From: Clostridia bacterium | GTDB lineage: Bacteria > Bacillota > Clostridia > Christensenellales > Aristaeellaceae | Reading direction: 5' to 3' | NCBI GenBank assembly: GCA_017537105.1 | Contig: JAFWBZ010000163.1 | Coordinates: forward strand, 1-10,905 | DNA length: 10,905 bases | Shown: in pieces, positions 7,030 to 10,905 of the stretch | Numbering within the stretch: position 1 is the stretch's first letter | Layout of the letters: each line of letters opens with the position of its first letter | Program-made: the position numbers and the translations under genes | Notes under the pieces: generated by a model | Databases searched by the model: none | Told to the model about the DNA's origin: nothing | The model's input: only the letters and a program-made list of their open reading frames with translations

Positions 7030-7124
7030 AACCGCCCGCGGCCGTTGCGCGTCGGCGCCGGGCTGCGCGTGTACGAGGGCTCCAAGGGTTTTGTGACAGA
7101 ACCAAACCGGCATTGAATATTCTT

Positions 7125-7159
7125 CCCAGCCTGATGTTGACAAAATTGTTCAAGCTGGG
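7125..7159. promoter_or_regulatory. Dyad spanning the -35 and spacer of the transporter promoter (possible operator)
   Basis: CCCAGC (7125-7130) and GCTGGG (7154-7159) are exact inverted arms. Between them TTGACAA and TTGTTCAA (7137-7153) form a second, slightly offset dyad. The structure covers the -35 box and the whole spacer, ending just before TATAAT, so a bound regulator would compete with RNA polymerase. It does not match the 18-bp palindrome at 4155. It could be a site for a different regulator or a chance pairing. Confidence 0.35.
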
Positions 7160-7165
7160 TATAAT
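7137..7165 (+). promoter_or_regulatory. Consensus promoter of the ABC transporter operon
   Basis: TTGACA (7137-7142) and TATAAT (7160-7165) are exact consensus boxes with the optimal 17-base spacer. Transcription would start near 7172, giving a leader of roughly 110 to 135 bases before the ATPase gene. Confidence 0.92.
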
Positions 7166-7171
7166 TAATCA

Positions 7172-7296
7172 TCATTGTTATTAACAGGATGCGCACCGGC
7201 GGGCAAGGCCACTGCAGGACGCATGTCGGCTGAGAGCCGGGCATCGCGCGGCTGCGATCCGCGGCCGGCTGGCCCGGAGCGATGAGACGGAAAGGG
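7172..7296 (+). other. GC-rich structured leader of the transporter mRNA
   Basis: The leader contains several small hairpins, clearest among them CGGCT-GAG-AGCCG (7227-7239) and GCGG...CCGC around 7250-7263. I see no match to a riboswitch class I know: the CTGAGA at 7230-7235 lacks the rest of a TPP element. A 14-codon open frame from the ATG at 7189 has no good ribosome binding site. Function is unknown and it may be simple untranslated leader. Confidence 0.3.
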
Positions 7297-8814
7297 ATGA
7301 GCGATTTGGGCGGAAGCGAGAACATACTGGTCCTCGACAAGATCAACAAGAGCTTTCCGGGCGTCCATGCGCTGAAGGACATGAGCTTCTCCGTGCGCAA
7401 GGGAGAGGTTCATGCGATCTGCGGCGAGAACGGCGCGGGCAAGTCAACGCTCATGAAGGTGGTTACGGGCGTCTATCGCCAGGATTCGGGCGACATCTAT
7501 GTCGAAGGCAAGAAGGTCGACATCAAGGGCCCGGACGACGCCTTCGACCAGGGCATCGCCATCATGTACCAGGAGACGTCGCTGTTCAACGAGATGACGA
7601 TCCTGGAGAACATGTTTCTGAATCACGAGATCACGAAGAAGATCGGACCATTGACCGTGCTGGACTACCGCGCAATGGAGGATCGCGTCAACGCGATATT
7701 CACGAAGATGAACGTGCGGCTCAATCTGCACGAAAAGGTCAGAAACATCGGCATGGCCGCCAAGCAGCTGGTCGAAATCGCCAAGGCGCTGACGTTCAAT
7801 TCCCGCGTGCTGATCATGGATGAGCCCACGGCCTCGCTGACTGACCGCGAGGTGACGGCGCTGTTTGAGATCATCCGCAACCTGCGCGCCGAGGGCGTCT
7901 CGATCGTCTACATCTCCCACCGCCTCGAGGAGATCTTCGAGATCTGCGACCGCGTGACGGTCATCCGCGACGGCGAGTTCATCTCCTGCATGGACGTAAA
8001 GGAGACGACGAAGGACAGGCTCGTGGCGGACATGGTCGGCCGCGAGGTGACCTCCTATTATCCCAAGACGGACGTGCCCATCGGGGACGTGGCCTTCAAG
8101 ATCGAGCACATCGAGCAGGGCGCGCTTTTGCACGACATCAGCCTCGAGGTGCGCCGGGGCGAGATCGTCGGTCTCAGCGGCCTGGCGGGCGCCGGCCGCA
8201 CGGAGCTGGCCGAGGCCATCTGCGGGCTGACAAAGATCGACTCCGGCCGGATCCGCATCGATGGGCAGGAGACGAAGATCGCCAACTATCGCGAGGCGAT
8301 GGCAAAGGGCATCGTGTATGTTTCTGAGGACCGCGGCAAATACGGTCTGGTGCTCGGCATGGACATCAAGCGCAACGTCTCGCTTCCGCAGCTGCACACC
8401 ATCGCCACCGGCGGCAGGATCGATTTCGAGCAGGAGCGCAAGCTCGGACAGGAGGCCATCCGCGAATTCGAGATCAAGGCGCCCAACGAGGATTTCATCG
8501 TCGAGAACCTGTCCGGCGGCAACCAGCAGAAGGTTTCCGTCGCACGGGCCACTGCGCTCCGGCCCAAGCTGATGATCCTGGACGAGCCGACCCGCGGTGT
8601 CGACGTCGGCGCCAAGGCCGAGATTCACCGCATCATCGGGCAGCTGGTCGAGCAGGGGTTGTCGATCCTCATGATCTCCTCTGAGCTTCCGGAGCTGCTC
8701 GGCATGTGCGACCGCATCTACGTCATGAACTCCGGACGCATCGTCGGTGAATTCGACCGGGAACACGCGACCCAGGAGGGCATCCTGAAGGTCGCGCTGG
8801 AAGCAAAGGATTAA
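7297..8814 (+). CDS. CUT2-type sugar ABC transporter, two-domain ATPase (RbsA/MglA-like)
   Basis: This cytoplasmic ATPase of about 505 residues powers monosaccharide import and has the duplicated nucleotide-binding domains of RbsA, MglA and XylG. Domain 1 has Walker A GENGAGKST (about 43-51), a degenerate signature (IGMAAKQLVEIAKAL), Walker B VLIMDEP (Asp175, Glu176) and the H-loop His208. Domain 2 has the family's degenerate Walker A (GLAGAGRTE), a proper LSGGNQQ signature (405-411) and Walker B LMILDEPTRGVD (Asp429, Glu430). This asymmetry is normal for the family. Start choice is uncertain: ATG 7297 is used, ATG 7282 is possible, and TTG 7306 has the best-spaced AAGGG. The first permease starts 16 bases downstream. 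Sequence cannot distinguish ribose, galactose, xylose, rhamnose or AI-2-like substrates. Confidence 0.93.
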   Translation: MSDLGGSENILVLDKINKSFPGVHALKDMSFSVRKGEVHAICGENGAGKSTLMKVVTGVYRQDSGDIYVEGKKVDIKGPDDAFDQGIAIMYQETSLFNEMTILENMFLNHEITKKIGPLTVLDYRAMEDRVNAIFTKMNVRLNLHEKVRNIGMAAKQLVEIAKALTFNSRVLIMDEPTASLTDREVTALFEIIRNLRAEGVSIVYISHRLEEIFEICDRVTVIRDGEFISCMDVKETTKDRLVADMVGREVTSYYPKTDVPIGDVAFKIEHIEQGALLHDISLEVRRGEIVGLSGLAGAGRTELAEAICGLTKIDSGRIRIDGQETKIANYREAMAKGIVYVSEDRGKYGLVLGMDIKRNVSLPQLHTIATGGRIDFEQERKLGQEAIREFEIKAPNEDFIVENLSGGNQQKVSVARATALRPKLMILDEPTRGVDVGAKAEIHRIIGQLVEQGLSILMISSELPELLGMCDRIYVMNSGRIVGEFDREHATQEGILKVALEAKD

Positions 8815-8830
8815 GGGGGCCGGGAAACGC

Positions 8831-9814
8831 ATGAACAACTCGCCTGCCAAAAAGAAACCCACGCTGACGACCGAGGGCTTCCTGGGCATACTGGTCATCG
8901 TCATCATGATCGCGCTGTACTTCGCGACCCATGGCAGCTTCTTTTCGGCCCAGAACCTCATCAACGTCGCGCGCGTGTGGTCCTACCTGTTCATCGCCGG
9001 CATCGGCATGACGATGATCATCATCACCGGCAACATCGATATCTCCTACGGCGCGGTCATATCCGTCATATCCATCGTGATGGCGGCCATCAGCAAGATC
9101 GACGATGCCATACCGTGGTATGTGTTCATCCCCGCGGGCATGGTCACCGGCGCGATACTGTGCGGCTTCAATGCGTGGATGATGGCGAAGTTCAGGATTC
9201 CTTCGATGGTCATCACGCTGGCGACGACGCAGATCTACTACGGCGCGCTGCTGCTGTTCCTGGAGGGCTCCATCTACAACCTGCGCTCGAACTGGACGTG
9301 GATCTACAACAAGGCGAATTACTTCAACGGCTATGTGCCGCTGCTGGTGATCATTGCCCTGGTGCTTTTGATCATCGCGGTGCTGTTCTTCCGCTACTCC
9401 AGATTTCTCAAAAAGCTCTACGCCATCGGCAACAACCGCCAGGGCGCCATCTACGCCGGCGTCAACGTGAACCGCACGCTGATCATCACCTACATGATCG
9501 GCGGCGCGCTGCTGGCGCTGAGCGCCACGCTGCTGGCCACCTCCGGCAAGCGCGTGACCTGCACGGTTGGCACCGGCGTCGAGATGAAGGTCATCGCGGC
9601 CACCGTGGTCGGCGGCACGAGCGCCATCGGCGGCTCGGGCAACGTGTACGGCACGGCGCTGGGCGCGCTGCTGCTGGCCATCATATCGCCCGCGCTGACC
9701 CAGCTGGGCATCGACACCAACTGGACGGACTTCTTCACCGGCGTCATCATCGTCTCGGCCATCATCGTCAGCGCGCTGAAGAACCTCGAAAAGCCCGCTG
9801 GCAAGAAGGCGTAA
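8831..9814 (+). CDS. CUT2-type sugar ABC transporter permease 1 (RbsC-like)
   Basis: This 327-residue polytopic inner-membrane protein of the BPD_transp_2 family has about 8 to 10 hydrophobic helices. Family marks are GNIDIS (67-72, the GGIDLS-type motif) and GGTSAIGGSGNVYGTALGALL (starting at 261), the conserved loop that contacts the ATPase. A short Lys-rich N-terminus and a Lys-rich C-terminus (KPAGKKA) are cytoplasmic by the positive-inside rule. It is preceded by AAGGGGG overlapping the end of the ATPase gene and followed 12 bases later by permease 2. Two different permeases imply a heterodimeric channel, as in the Lsr or rhamnose systems. Confidence 0.93.
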   Translation: MNNSPAKKKPTLTTEGFLGILVIVIMIALYFATHGSFFSAQNLINVARVWSYLFIAGIGMTMIIITGNIDISYGAVISVISIVMAAISKIDDAIPWYVFIPAGMVTGAILCGFNAWMMAKFRIPSMVITLATTQIYYGALLLFLEGSIYNLRSNWTWIYNKANYFNGYVPLLVIIALVLLIIAVLFFRYSRFLKKLYAIGNNRQGAIYAGVNVNRTLIITYMIGGALLALSATLLATSGKRVTCTVGTGVEMKVIAATVVGGTSAIGGSGNVYGTALGALLLAIISPALTQLGIDTNWTDFFTGVIIVSAIIVSALKNLEKPAGKKA

Positions 9815-9826
9815 GGAGGGTCCGGC

Positions 9827-10798
9827 ATGAAGAAAAAATTCAAGTTTACCTATAACTACGCGCGGGTCGCCATTTGCCTGGTGCTGTTCATCGCGTTTTT
9901 CATCCCGAACCACAAGTTCCTGAATCTCGATTCGCTGAAGCTGACGGTCGAGATCGCGATCATGGCGCTGCCGATGACGATGCTGATCATCATGGGCTGC
10001 ATCGACTTCTCGCTGTGCACCATCGCCACGCTGTCGGCGGCGGTGGGCGGCATCGTGTACAACTACACCCATTCGGTGGTGCTGGGCCTGCTGGTCAGCC
10101 TGATGATCGGCGGCGCGTGCGGCGCGTTCAACGGCTTCATGGTGGCGCAGCTCAAGCTGCCCCCGCTGATCACGACGCTGGCGACCATGTACCTCTACAA
10201 GGGCATCGCCAAGGCCGCGACGCTGGGCTCCGGCTACGGCACCAACGTGGCCGAGACCCCCGTGGCGCACTTCCTGGGCGGCACGACGCTGATCATCCCC
10301 ACGCAGCTGTGGCTGCTGATCATCCTCGCGACGGCGCTGCACATCGTGCTTTCGAAGACCGTGTATGGCCGCACGCTCTACGCCATCGGCCTCAATGAAA
10401 ACGCCACCCGCTTCGCCGGCATCAACGTGACGCTGCTCAAGTTCCTGACCTACGTCATGGCGGGCGTGATCTTCTCCGTGGCCGGCCAGGTGCTGATGGG
10501 CCGCTTCTCCACCGTGCAGTACGACTCGGCGGACAGCTACCAGATGCGCGTGATCATCGTGTGCGTGCTGGGCGGCGCGAACATGAACGGCGGCCGCGGC
10601 ACCATCGGCGGCACGCTGCTGGGCACCGCGGTATTGACGCTTCTGATCAGCGGCATGAACGGCGTTGCGCTGCCGGATACGCAGCAGAAGATCGTATTGG
10701 GCATGGTGCTCCTGATCAGCCTGATCTCCTTCCAGCTGATCGCGGAACACGATCTCAAGGCCAAGGGCAAGGCGCGCATGGAGGCCGCCAAGAAGGCC
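9827..10798 (+). CDS. CUT2-type sugar ABC transporter permease 2 (RbsC-like), 3' end replaced at a probable assembly junction
   Basis: A second BPD_transp_2 permease starts at ATG 9827, with AAGGAGGG 6 bases upstream overlapping the stop of permease 1. The frame is open through the window end, so it has no stop here. Family marks are GCIDFS (57-62), MVAQLKLPPLITTLATMYLY, YGRTLYAIGLNENATRFAGI, and LGGANMNGGRGTIGGTLLG (248-266). About 324 residues read as normal permease, ending in a basic cytoplasmic tail (LKAKGKARMEAAKKA), which is close to the expected natural C-terminus. Beyond about 10798 the frame continues into unrelated sequence. It forms the channel with permease 1. No substrate-binding protein gene is visible; it normally lies at one end of such operons and may be beyond the break. 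Confidence 0.88.
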
Positions 10799-10905
10799 GG
10801 ATATACAGAAATCTATGTACCGGCCCAAAATCTGCCCCAGGCAGTATTGATTTCGGGAGTGAATATTTACGGAGTAGGAAGCCTGCAGGAGCTGTTTTTA
10901 GCCCT
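10799..10905 (+). other. Fragment of a ComM/YifB (Mg chelatase-like) coding sequence, probably joined by chimeric assembly
   Basis: The last 36 codons, in frame with permease 2, read GYTEIYVPAQNLPQAVL then ISGVNIYGVGSLQELFLAL. This matches the pattern in ComM/YifB-type proteins just after the N-terminal Lon-protease-fold domain: A-K-x-x-G-x-x-x-I-x-V-P-x-x-N-x-x-x-A-x-x-x-x-G-x-x-x-Y-x-V-x-S-L-x-E-L. The preceding AAKKAG fits both proteins and could be the microhomology. The stretch has visibly lower GC than the permease gene. Lon or RadA C-terminal domains have a similar motif and are the alternatives. A natural fusion to a permease tail is very unlikely. Confidence 0.6.

Noticed and set aside
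7189..7233. Short upstream open frame in the transporter leader
   Set aside because: Fourteen codons with no well-spaced ribosome binding site and no leader-peptide codon bias.
7226..7245. TPP riboswitch-like CTGAGA in the leader
   Set aside because: Only the hexamer is present; the other conserved TPP elements and helices are missing.
7444..8964. Minus-strand open frame of 506 codons
   Set aside because: Shadow of the ABC ATPase gene, whose Walker and signature motifs fix the coding strand.
9874..10398. Plus-strand open frame of 174 codons within permease 2
   Set aside because: Out of frame with permease 2 and His/Arg/Gly-rich; the permease frame from 9827 is continuous through the region.
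8723..10828. Minus-strand open frame of 701 codons
   Set aside because: It is antisense to both permeases and very rich in Asp/His/Arg/Gln. The plus-strand permeases have motifs, membrane helices and ribosome binding sites.

Overview
The window looks like a chromosomal carbohydrate-uptake and catabolism locus from a GC-rich member of the Bacillota (Clostridia), probably an uncultured gut or rumen lineage. The reasons are high-GC coding sequence, near-consensus TTGACA/TATAAT promoters, strong AGGAGG-type ribosome binding sites, and gene families common in such genomes (CUT2 sugar ABC transporter, LacI regulator, DUF4432 epimerase-like protein, URO-D-like protein). The assignment rests on style and family content only; there is no rRNA or marker gene.

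Layout. (1) 2-1488, plus strand: the 3' part of a serine/threonine protein kinase-like gene, broken into three frames by two apparent extra C residues. (2) 1579-1629: hairpin terminator for the minus-strand operon. (3) 3948-1648, minus strand: a two-gene operon, DUF4432 (aldose-1-epimerase-like) then a URO-D-like protein, driven by a good promoter at 3980-4008. The URO-D gene is interrupted by 13 bases identical to the core of the Illumina sequencing adapter. (4) 4113-4172: a divergent plus-strand promoter followed by a perfect 18-bp LacI-type palindrome. It precedes a small ASRT-family small-molecule-binding protein, an M24 (creatinase/aminopeptidase P fold) protein that has lost most of its metal ligands, a gene-free segment with odd structure (5807-5967), and a LacI-family regulator. 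(5) 7137-7165: a consensus promoter and a structured leader, followed by a ribose-type (CUT2) ABC transporter: a two-domain ATPase and two permeases. The second permease runs, without a stop, into about 107 bases of lower-GC sequence that read as part of an unrelated ComM/Mg-chelatase-like protein, so the right end is probably an assembly chimera.

How it fits together (inference): the LacI protein probably senses a sugar-like ligand and controls the divergent units through the palindrome. The ABC transporter imports the ligand; its periplasmic/lipoprotein binding protein is not seen here. The DUF4432, URO-D-like, M24-like and ASRT proteins act on or sense the imported compound. No classical sugar kinase, isomerase or aldolase is present, so the substrate cannot be named. 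The most interesting biology is the pairing of an ASRT protein (no rhodopsin nearby) with a ligand-depleted M24 protein in a LacI/CUT2 regulon. Data quality is a real concern at four places: 188-190, 698-702, 2782-2794 and about 10790-10905.
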